Positions 17,678-24,376 of a DNA stretch of 48,777 bases are shown one piece after another. The notes beneath the pieces are model-generated. The model worked only from the letters and a program-made list of their open reading frames with translations, searched no databases and had not been told where the DNA came from. How positions within the stretch are numbered: position 1 is the first letter of the stretch; every line of letters starts with the position of its first letter. The DNA comes from Lentisphaeria bacterium (GTDB lineage Bacteria > Verrucomicrobiota > Lentisphaeria > Victivallales > UBA1829). The stretch is from the NCBI GenBank assembly GCA_017629515.1, contig JAGBXB010000137.1:1-48777 (forward strand), given 5' to 3'. A program made the position numbers and the translations under genes.

Positions 17678-18058
17678 ATGCTGAAACTTGATTTTGAAAA
17701 ATGCGGCGGACTCATTCCCGCTATTGCCCAGGACTACAAGACCAATGAAGTGCTTATGGTAGCATACATTAATGAAGAATCCTGGAATGAAACTTTGAAA
17801 ACCGGTCGTGCCACCTACTGGTCACGCAGCCGCCAGAAACTCTGGAAAAAAGGGGAAGAATCCGGTAATGTGCAGGAAGTCAAAGAGATCCTCGTGGATT
17901 GCGATGAAGATACTGTTATCTTCAAAGTAAACCAGATCGGCGGAGCCGCCTGCCATGAAGGTTATGCCTCCTGCTTCTTCCGCAGACTGGAAAAAGACGG
18001 GGAACTTACTGTTGTAGGTGAACGCATTTTCGATCCCTCCAAAGTTTACAAAAAATAA
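17678..18058 (+). CDS. hisI: phosphoribosyl-AMP cyclohydrolase
   Basis: A 126-residue HisI domain without the HisE (pyrophosphohydrolase) fusion. Recognisable segments are [45 protein letters not shown] and the metal-site cysteines in [10 protein letters not shown] and [11 protein letters not shown]. It opens the ring of phosphoribosyl-AMP in histidine synthesis and binds zinc. I chose the ATG at 17678, which has AAAGGA upstream and begins MLKLDF as usual. An ATG at 17645 would add 11 residues with no family match. murB-ddl starts 23 bases after the stop. Confidence 0.95.
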   Translation: MLKLDFEKCGGLIPAIAQDYKTNEVLMVAYINEESWNETLKTGRATYWSRSRQKLWKKGEESGNVQEVKEILVDCDEDTVIFKVNQIGGAACHEGYASCFFRRLEKDGELTVVGERIFDPSKVYKK

Positions 18059-18081
18059 GAGTTCTTACAGGAAAATTTGTA

Positions 18082-19956
18082 ATGAGTGATGTGCTTGCTC
18101 CTTTCAGAAACTTTCTTCCGGAGGAAGTATTCAAAGAAACTTCATGGGATAAATGTACTTCTCTGGGAGCCGGCTCGTCTTCTGTTACATTGCTTGAACC
18201 CCCCGACAGAGAAACACTGACGCAATGTGTGCTTCTTGCAAGAAAGACCAATAAAAAAGTCTTTATTCTCGGCGGGGGATTCAATATCGCAGGGGGGGAT
18301 TCTCTTCCGGAAGAGACCATCTTCCTGCGATTGCCGAAAAATAAAAATTTTGCAGATATTGCCATTCTTTCACAGGATGATTCTTACTGCCGGATCCGTT
18401 GCGGTTCAGCGGTTTCTTTGCGTCAGCTTCTTTTATTTGCTCTCGAAAAAGGCTATGGCGGAGCCTCCGGACTTTCCGGTATTCCCGGAACTGTGGGCGG
18501 CGCGATCGCCATGAATGCCGGTGCAAATGATGTTTGCATTTCCCAATATCTCCTTTCTGTAACGGTTCTTCCTTTGGGGCCCGGCGGGGAGGAAACTATT
18601 CTTTCCCGTGAGGAGATCTCCTTTGCCTACCGCTCCGCACCGGATATCCGGGATAATATGGTGGTTTTAGAGGCACTTTTCCAGTTCCCGAAAGTGGATA
18701 AGGAAAGGGAAGAATTTTTATTCCATCAGGAATCGTTGCGCAGAAAAGAAGCTCCCGGCGGCAGAAGTGCCGGAAGTGTATTCCGCAATCCCCGAAAAGG
18801 GCCGCCCGCCGGAAAATTACTGGATGAATGTAATTGCAAAGGCTGGGAGGAGGGGGCATTTGAGGTAAGTAATATCCATGCCAACTGGATCGTACGGAAA
18901 AAAGACTATACCGGACCGGCTTTGGAAAAAGATTTGCGTAAACTTGTCAACCGCTTGCAGAATATTGCCGCAGACAGATTTGATACGGCTCTTGTTCCGG
19001 AGATCCGTTTCATCAATTCTGTAAGTATGGATAAAGAAGCCAATAAAAGAGTGAAAGTACTGGTTTTGAAGGGGGGGACAAGCAGTGAAAGAGATGTTTC
19101 CCTACAATCCGGTGCCGCTGTGGCGGAAGCCTTGCGTGAGGCTTCTTACGATGTGCGGGAATATGATATAAAAGAATTTGTCCTTACCGAAGAAATGACC
19201 TCCTGGGCGGATGTGGTCTTTCCTGTTCTTCACGGCGGGGAGGGGGAAGATGGCAGTATCCAGAAGATGCTGGAAGATGCCGGGATCCGCTTTACTGCTT
19301 CGGGGTCAACTGCCTGCCGGAAAATCATGGATAAGGTGGTTTCCAAAAAGATCATGGATAAAGCCGGTATAGCCAATGCAAAAAGTATTGTGCTTACGGA
19401 TGAAAATGCGCCGTTCCCCGGGGAATTGAAATTGCCCTTTGTGGTGAAACCGGCATCGGAAGGTTCTACTTTCGGTATCGCTGTGGTGCATGATGAAAGT
19501 GAATGGAAAGACGCCCTGTCTCTTGTGTTCCGGTACGGGAAAGTCGCCCTTGTGGAAGAATTTTTCAAAGGGGTGGAAACTACTGTCGGTGTGCTTGACG
19601 GGCTTGCCCTTCCCGTTATCGAGATTCGTTTTGAAAGCGAGATCTATGATTATGACGCAAAATATGAGCATAAATTCAATGATACCCAATATCTGTGTCC
19701 TCCCCGGGGCATTCCGGAAGATTTGCAGAAAAAATTACAGGATGCAGCATTGAATTTCTACCGGGCTTCCGGCGCAAGGGATATATTGCGGGTGGATATT
19801 ATCGCCAATACACAAAGCGGGGAATTCTGTGTTCTTGAAGGCAATACCATTCCCGGCTGTACCGCCAATTCTCTTGTACCTAAAGCTGCAAGAGCTGCCG
19901 GAATAAGTTTTCCGGAATTGTGTTCCCGTCTGGTCAGAGCGGCTTTGAGCCGTTGA
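18082..19956 (+). CDS. murB-ddl: UDP-N-acetylmuramate dehydrogenase / D-alanine--D-alanine ligase fusion
   Basis: A 624-residue fusion of two cell-wall enzymes. Residues 1 to about 312 are MurB: an FAD site (GGGFNIAGGD, GLSGIPGTVGGAIAMNAGA), the catalytic Tyr-Arg (SFAYRSA), the serine in SAGSVFRNP and the glutamate in VPEIRF. Residues about 322-624 are Ddl: VLKGGTSSERDVSLQSG, FPVLHGGEGEDGSIQ, the grasp lysine in LPFVVKPASEGSTFGI, and the C-terminal VLEGNTIPGCTANSLVPK. All expected key residues are present, so both halves should be active. It makes UDP-MurNAc and D-Ala-D-Ala for peptidoglycan. MurC-Ddl fusions are known in Chlamydiae; this is a MurB-Ddl one. The junction is continuous, with no sign of a missed stop. 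Confidence 0.93.
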   Translation: MSDVLAPFRNFLPEEVFKETSWDKCTSLGAGSSSVTLLEPPDRETLTQCVLLARKTNKKVFILGGGFNIAGGDSLPEETIFLRLPKNKNFADIAILSQDDSYCRIRCGSAVSLRQLLLFALEKGYGGASGLSGIPGTVGGAIAMNAGANDVCISQYLLSVTVLPLGPGGEETILSREEISFAYRSAPDIRDNMVVLEALFQFPKVDKEREEFLFHQESLRRKEAPGGRSAGSVFRNPRKGPPAGKLLDECNCKGWEEGAFEVSNIHANWIVRKKDYTGPALEKDLRKLVNRLQNIAADRFDTALVPEIRFINSVSMDKEANKRVKVLVLKGGTSSERDVSLQSGAAVAEALREASYDVREYDIKEFVLTEEMTSWADVVFPVLHGGEGEDGSIQKMLEDAGIRFTASGSTACRKIMDKVVSKKIMDKAGIANAKSIVLTDENAPFPGELKLPFVVKPASEGSTFGIAVVHDESEWKDALSLVFRYGKVALVEEFFKGVETTVGVLDGLALPVIEIRFESEIYDYDAKYEHKFNDTQYLCPPRGIPEDLQKKLQDAALNFYRASGARDILRVDIIANTQSGEFCVLEGNTIPGCTANSLVPKAARAAGISFPELCSRLVRAALSR

Positions 19957-19977
19957 GAAGCAGAAAACGAGGTAAGA

Positions 19978-21258
19978 ATGTTTTGCCCCCCATTGGATGC
20001 GGATCATATTTCCCATGCAGCAAGGCTTGCTGTCAAATTGAAAAATAAAGCACTTGCCCCTTTGCGTAACGGTGATTTCCGTGTCTATGAAGATTCTGTG
20101 GAAAAACTTTCCGCTTCCGGCAGAGCAGGGGATATTGCCATCCTCTTTGATAAAAAACAGAAATTTGCCGGGGCTGGTCTGTATGATCCCTTTTCCCCGG
20201 TACGGGTGAAAGTATTGAGTAATTCTTCCTCCCTGCCGAAAATCGGTCAGGATTTATTGACCTGCCTTGCCAAAGAAGCCCTTGCCCGCAGGGAGGAGGG
20301 GTTTGCAAAGACCGCTTCCACGGATGCTTTCCGCCTTGTGAACGGGGAATCGGATGGTTTCCCCGGACTTGTGGCGGATAAGTACAGTTCCGCACTTGTT
20401 TTGAAGTTATACAGTGCCGCATGGCTGCCCCATGCAGGCAACATTGCCGCAATATTTTTCCAGTTGCTCCCCCAGTTGGATAAACTTGTCATCCGCCTTT
20501 CCAGAGAATTGGCAAAACTGCCGGAAACGGAATTATATACCCTTTCCGACGGGAAATTATTTACTCTGGAAAGTATGGAAAAAAATCGAGAATGGGATGG
20601 GAAGATCCTCTTCCGGGAAAACGGACTTCTTTTTGAAGCAGATCTGGTACGGGGGCAGAAAACCGGCTTTTTCCTGGATCAGCGGGATAACCGTAAAGAA
20701 GTCGGGCGTCTGGCAAAAAATGCGGATGTCCTGAATGTGTTTTCCTATTCCGGCGGTTTTTCCCTCTATGCGGCAAAGGGCGGAGCGAAAAGTGTTACAG
20801 ATGTGGATTTCAGTAAATATGCCATTGAGGAAAGCAACCGGAATTTTCAGCGCAATATGGATTGTTCCGGCGTGAAAAATTGTGTGCATACCGGGATCGT
20901 GGGGGATGCTTTTGAGGTGATGAGTTCCCTTGCGAACCAGAGAAAGAAATTTGATATCGTTATTATTGATCCTCCCTCCTTTGCAAAAGCTGCAAGTGAG
21001 GTGAATAATGCATTGAGATCCTATACCCGTCTTGCCCGTCTGGGCTGTTCCCTTGTGCGTAACGGCGGCGTGCTTGTGTTTGCCTCCTGTTCCAGCAGAG
21101 TGGGGAAAAGTGAATTGTTTCCTGCGGTAAATTCCGCTATTGCCGAAAGCGGATATAAAGAAGAGATTTTCAATGTAACGGAACACGCCTTTGACCATCC
21201 GGCAAAGTTCCCCGAATCCAAATACTTGAAATGCCAGTATGCAAGGATCTTTCGTTGA
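19978..21258 (+). CDS. RlmI-like class I rRNA (cytosine-C5) methyltransferase
   Basis: A 426-residue protein with an N-terminal PUA-like domain (about 1-75) and a C-terminal SAM-dependent methyltransferase domain. Typical motifs are VNGESDGFPGLVADKY in the linker, KTGFFLDQRDNR, the SAM loop VLNVFSYSGGFS and the catalytic-site strand IDPPSFAK, followed by ASCSSRV. This is the RlmI (YccW) layout, which makes m5C1962 in 23S rRNA in E. coli. The exact target here is inferred from the family. It starts 21 bases after murB-ddl and is the last gene of that run. Confidence 0.9.
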   Translation: MFCPPLDADHISHAARLAVKLKNKALAPLRNGDFRVYEDSVEKLSASGRAGDIAILFDKKQKFAGAGLYDPFSPVRVKVLSNSSSLPKIGQDLLTCLAKEALARREEGFAKTASTDAFRLVNGESDGFPGLVADKYSSALVLKLYSAAWLPHAGNIAAIFFQLLPQLDKLVIRLSRELAKLPETELYTLSDGKLFTLESMEKNREWDGKILFRENGLLFEADLVRGQKTGFFLDQRDNRKEVGRLAKNADVLNVFSYSGGFSLYAAKGGAKSVTDVDFSKYAIEESNRNFQRNMDCSGVKNCVHTGIVGDAFEVMSSLANQRKKFDIVIIDPPSFAKAASEVNNALRSYTRLARLGCSLVRNGGVLVFASCSSRVGKSELFPAVNSAIAESGYKEEIFNVTEHAFDHPAKFPESKYLKCQYARIFR

Positions 21259-21275
21259 TCGTTTGCTGATAAGAT

Positions 21276-21313
21276 GAAAAACGGCACAGTTTCTTTGTTG
21301 AAAACTGTGCCGT
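21276..21313 (-). terminator. intrinsic terminator after the M20 peptidase gene
   Basis: ACGGCACAGTTT (21281-21292) pairs with AAACTGTGCCGT (21302-21313), a perfect 12-bp stem. On the minus strand it is followed by TTTTT. On the plus strand there is no T-run, so termination of the methyltransferase gene there would be weaker. Confidence 0.85.
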
Positions 21314-21343
21314 TGCTGTCTGTATCTTTTGAGATTCTGTAAA

Positions 21344-22411
21344 TTATTCTTCCATTACATATCTTTCAAAAATTTCAGCAAAAGCTTCTATGGAATCCAG
21401 ATCCGCAAATTCATTTGCAGAGTGTGCACCGCCGTTAATGATCCCCATGATGGCAATGGGTACATTCAATACTTTCAGATGCCGTGCGTCAGTTGCCCCA
21501 TTCATTTTGACAAAGGAGCAGGGTTTGTTGCGAACTTCGGCAGTAAGTTTTTGCAGACGCTGGAGAATGGGATCATTGCTGTCGGAAATAACAGGGGGAC
21601 ACTCTTCTACAAGTTGTACTTCCAAACCGGTGGCACGGACTTTTTCCATAATTTTCCAGCGGTTTTCATCGGCAGTATAACGGATATTGATGACCATGGA
21701 GGCGGTTTCCGGAATCTGATTGTGAACCATTCCGGCATTGATCTTTGTAAGCGCAAGAGAGTCTTTCCACTGATTTTCGGCAGTGGGGTGATCCCAGTTT
21801 TCTTTCAGAGAATTGTAAGCGGAAAAAAGTTTTTCAATGGGATTATCATACGCCCAGGGGGTGGAAGCGTGTCCGCCTTTACCTTTGGCAGTAAGACAAA
21901 GTGAGATCATTCCTTTTTCCGCAGAAACGATATTCTCCCCGCCGCCGTCAACTACGATAATGGCTTTTTTCCCTTTGTAACCCCTTGTGACCATTTCCGC
22001 AGTGGTAAGTCCGCCGATCTCTTCATCTGCAGTAAAGATCACACCGGCAGAAACCTGTTTTTTGGCTACATTCGTAAGGAACTGGACGAGGGTAACGGCA
22101 TTGCCCAGATCATCTCCGGGACCTCTGCCATACATGATGCTTCCTTCCATCCGGGGAGTGAATTGTTCTTCATTTACCGGTGGAACAACATCGATATGGG
22201 CATTGAAAAGATAGTCCGGCTCTTTCGTTTCCCTTGTGGCGGCATAAAGGACTTTCCGTTCATTGATCATTTCTGTTACATTATATATGCCTTTTGCATC
22301 AAGAAAGGCTTTAAGCACATCATGCGCGCTATTGACGGAGGCAATGTCATTGGAAACCGGGCGGCATTTCACGAGAGTGGTGAGCAGATCAAAAATTTCT
22401 TTTTTTACCAT
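21344..22411 (-). CDS. M20-family metallopeptidase
   Basis: A 355-residue cytoplasmic peptidase of the M20 (ArgE/DapE/CPG2) family. It carries FNAHIDVVP (first metal ligands), GRGPGDDLG (bridging Asp), FTADEEIGG (catalytic Glu pair), a dimerisation lid with KGKGGHAS, and a late histidine in GGAHSANE. It hydrolyses small peptides or N-acyl amino acids; the substrate cannot be decided. I chose the ATG at 22411, preceded by AAGGAAAGGAAA. A longer frame from 22462 adds 17 unrelated residues. It is transcribed alone towards a 12-bp terminator. Confidence 0.88.
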   Translation of the reverse strand: MVKKEIFDLLTTLVKCRPVSNDIASVNSAHDVLKAFLDAKGIYNVTEMINERKVLYAATRETKEPDYLFNAHIDVVPPVNEEQFTPRMEGSIMYGRGPGDDLGNAVTLVQFLTNVAKKQVSAGVIFTADEEIGGLTTAEMVTRGYKGKKAIIVVDGGGENIVSAEKGMISLCLTAKGKGGHASTPWAYDNPIEKLFSAYNSLKENWDHPTAENQWKDSLALTKINAGMVHNQIPETASMVINIRYTADENRWKIMEKVRATGLEVQLVEECPPVISDSNDPILQRLQKLTAEVRNKPCSFVKMNGATDARHLKVLNVPIAIMGIINGGAHSANEFADLDSIEAFAEIFERYVMEE

Positions 22412-22882
22412 TGGCGTTTTCCTTTCCTTTAGATGGTTTTCTGCTGAAAATTTTACGCACACGGAAAAGTTTTCCGATGTGGATATTGTAGCACGGAAAA
22501 ACGCTTTGTCAATGTGTATTCCTTAATAAAGATGAAAAAAAGAGATTTTTTTATGTTTTTTGGGGTAGTTATCCCATAAAAAATAAATTTATTAAAATGA
22601 AAATTGTTTATTTACAGTTCTTCTGTTGTGTAAATAAAACGGAAATCCCAGGCGGAGCGATGAGATTTTTTTCATTCCCTGTTCGATATTTTTTTACAAG
22701 GAACTCAAACACCGAATCTGACGATTGCATTTTTTAAAAATCGGAAAGTCTTCTGTTCCAATGTTGGGGAAATGGTTCTTTGTAAAATTACAGGGATAGC
22801 AGTGTACGGAAATATAAAACCGGAAAAAAAGTCTTTCTTTTCCGAAATTCAGAGATTTCTTTGAAGAAAGAAAAAAATGAAC
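22412..22882. other. 470-base gene-free stretch with one strong AT-rich hairpin
   Basis: No credible coding frame is seen between the M20 peptidase and the tRNA promoter. The clearest structure is a 10-bp perfect stem, TTTATTTACA (22607-22616) with TGTAAATAAA (22629-22638), around a 12-base loop. It has no U-tract, and its function is unknown. Confidence 0.5.
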
Positions 22883-22911
22883 TTGAAAAAGTTTTTGAAT
22901 ACAGTTATATT
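22883..22911 (+). promoter_or_regulatory. tRNA-Arg promoter
   Basis: TTGAAA (22883-22888) and TATATT (22906-22911) are 17 bases apart and sit 14 bases upstream of the mature tRNA. Confidence 0.75.
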
Positions 22912-22925
22912 ATACCTTATGGTCT

Positions 22926-23001
22926 GCCCGAGTAGCTCAGGGGATAGAGCAGCAGTTTCCTAAACTGTTGGTCGCAGGTTCGATTCCTGTCTCGGGTACC
23001 A
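22926..23001 (+). tRNA. tRNA-Arg, anticodon CCT
   Basis: A complete 76-base cloverleaf. The acceptor stem GCCCGAG pairs with CTCGGGT (one G-T), the D-stem GCTC pairs with GAGC, and the anticodon stem GCAGT pairs with ACTGT with loop TTCCTAA. The T-arm is GCAGG-TTCGATT-CCTGT and the CCA is encoded. It reads AGG codons. Its own promoter lies just upstream and an intrinsic terminator just downstream. The sequence after it is rich in gene remnants, as is common at tRNA integration sites. Confidence 0.97.
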
Positions 23002-23016
23002 TTTTTCTGTATTTTT

Positions 23017-23047
23017 GCCGGAAGATTTCACCACTTCCGGCTTTTTT
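23017..23047 (+). terminator. intrinsic terminator of tRNA-Arg
   Basis: GCCGGAAG (23017-23024) pairs with CTTCCGGC (23034-23041), followed by TTTTTT and a further T-rich stretch, 15 bases after the tRNA CCA. Confidence 0.95.
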
Positions 23048-23096
23048 ATTTCTTTTGTTTCTGCTTTATATTTAACTGTTTATGTAATATTTTCAA

Positions 23097-23166
23097 AAAC
23101 GGAGAATTTATCTTTTCTCTGTTTTTGCTCATAAAAATGCCCCTCTTTGCGCCGGATTCTCCGTTT
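23097..23166. repeat. 11-bp inverted repeat with GGAGAAT/ATTCTCC core, copy 1
   Basis: AAACGGAGAAT (23097-23107) is a perfect reverse complement of ATTCTCCGTTT (23156-23166), with 48 bases between. The core GGAGAAT...ATTCTCC recurs in the next pair at 23208-23263. Confidence 0.8.
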
Positions 23167-23167
23167 G

Positions 23168-23187
23168 CCCTGTGTAGCGTACACGGG
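23168..23187. other. 8-bp hairpin between the two inverted-repeat pairs
   Basis: CCC-T-GTGTA (23168-23176) pairs with TACACGGG (23180-23187) around a GCG loop, with one bulged T. CGTACACG from this hairpin occurs again near 23296, followed in both places by a CATTAT/TTTATAA-like segment. Confidence 0.65.
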
Positions 23188-23207
23188 AATTTCATTATTT
23201 ATAACTC

Positions 23208-23263
23208 ATTGGAGAATAATATTTTACAAAAACACACCACCTTTGGAGTTTTGATTCTCCAAT
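23208..23263. repeat. 10-bp inverted repeat with GGAGAAT/ATTCTCC core, copy 2
   Basis: ATTGGAGAAT (23208-23217) is a perfect reverse complement of ATTCTCCAAT (23254-23263). The right arm overlaps the hairpin at 23248-23294, so the two foldings exclude each other. Confidence 0.8.
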
Positions 23264-23294
23264 ATATGGTCGCCATATATCGTTAAATCAAAAC
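23248..23294. other. long two-part hairpin, alternative to inverted repeat 2
   Basis: GTTTTGATT (23248-23256) pairs with AATCAAAAC (23286-23294). Inside, ATATATGG (23262-23269) pairs with CCATATAT (23273-23280) around a three-base loop, with a 5 x 5 internal loop between the helices. Further palindromes follow: AGGGGACCCCT (23367-23377), TTCGCGAA (23380-23387) and GTGTCAC-N7-GTGACAC (23393-23413). I see no coding frame in 23050-23430. Confidence 0.75.
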
Positions 23295-23557
23295 CCGTAC
23301 ACGACGGCATTATTGTTTATAATAAAGCATTTATGACAAAAAAGATGGTTCGGATTTAAGCATATTAGGGGACCCCTCATTCGCGAATTCGTGTGTCACG
23401 CTTTTGGTGACACGGAAAAGCGAAAAATCAGCTGTCGAAATGAGTCTTTATACTGGTGATGAAAATGTGGGTGGGATTATTGAGTTTTCCTGCAAAGTTA
23501 AAAAATATCAGAAACAGGAGAACAATCGTTATGGCAGATAGTAGCAAAATAAGATGA

Positions 23558-23752
23558 TCATATTTGCCATTTGAATTTTCGTGCAATCGCACATGCCACT
23601 GCATCCATATCCGGTCCGGCAGATGCCTGTAACAGGGCGCTGTATGCAGGATAATCATAGATACCTCTGCATATGCGCCTGAAACTTCCGGAATCGTGAA
23701 GTCTGTGTTCTTTGGCAAGTTCGGCGTCTTCGTCAGCCTTCTGTTTTGCCAA
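23558..23752 (-). pseudogene. truncated DUF6088-type (AbiEi-like) antitoxin remnant
   Basis: An open frame of 64 residues from a TTG. Its second half, SGSFRRICRGIYDYPAYS followed by PDMDAVACAIARKFKWQI, matches the end of the winged-helix region of DUF6088 / type IV toxin-antitoxin AbiEi-family proteins, where 'rRi-rGvYdyP' and 'dava-aiarK' are the landmarks. It stops right after that motif, whereas family members continue for about 120 more residues, and the preceding helix-turn-helix is not recognisable. No ribosome binding site or partner toxin is visible. I read it as a decayed fragment. Confidence 0.6.
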
Positions 23753-23763
23753 CGCCTCGTGGA

Positions 23764-24091
23764 GAGACCGTTCCTTATGTTTCCGGTTTGGGGCTGAACT
23801 GCGGGTATGATACGGTAAAAAGTAAAAATGCTCTGTCTTGCCGATGCCATTGTGGCACAGTCCGGCAGTATCGCGACTTTCGGTAAACTTTTTGATGCCC
23901 TTGCCCGGAAGAAACCAGGTGCAGTAAGTTGTCCCATTGGTGTACTGAATATTGACGGCTTTTTTGATCCATTGTTTGAACTTCTGAAAAAGAGTATGGA
24001 AGCAGATTTTACTTTACAAAGGCCATTTGCCATGCAGCAAAGCGGAAGGACTCCCGGAGAACTTTTTGAAAAGATGAACAAAAAAGATTGA
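23764..24091 (+). pseudogene. frameshifted LOG-family (phosphoribohydrolase) remnant
   Basis: From 23828 the frame MLCLADAIVAQSGSIATFGKL, then PIGVLNIDGFFDPLFELL and GRTPGELFEKM, follows the C-terminal half of LOG/YvdD-type nucleotide phosphoribohydrolases. A segment just upstream in another frame (GLNCGYDTVKSK) appears to continue it, so a +1 shift lies near 23820-23828. The catalytic PGGxGTxxE motif has become SGSIATFGK, and the Rossmann N-terminus is missing. The C-terminal end looks native. No ribosome binding site is seen. A dead gene is the simplest reading. Confidence 0.65.
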
Positions 24092-24376
24092 GGATAAAAG
24101 ACAAATAGAAATAACAATAATCTTTTTTTGATTTCCCCACAGATTTCTGTTTCATTGCGGTGTGTTTTTCTTTATTTGGTTTTTACCTGAATTTTTTATG
24201 ACGGATCATATTTCCGTAAGAAAGAATTTTGCTGTAAATGGTATCCTTCTGAATTTCTACCAATTGGTTTTGCGCTTTCCTGTTTTTTTATTTTTCTGCT
24301 TTTGTTTATGTTTGAAAATAAGCTGTTTATGTGGTATATATAAAATAGAAAAGGGAAAAGCATAAACAATTTGTTT

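Noticed and set aside
23097..23413. Possible CRISPR array or retron
   Set aside because: The GGAGAAT/ATTCTCC motifs are inverted rather than regularly spaced direct repeats, there is no spacer pattern, and no cas or reverse transcriptase gene is in the window.
22926..23430. tRNA-Arg 3' end as an attachment site with a matching duplicate
   Set aside because: I searched by eye for a second copy of the tRNA 3' end in the window and found none, so integration at the tRNA stays a suggestion only.
23428..24117. A 229-codon minus-strand frame over the remnant region, with one hydrophobic segment
   Set aside because: It runs antisense to the LOG remnant and in a different frame from the DUF6088 remnant. 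Composition is erratic and no ribosome binding site is seen.
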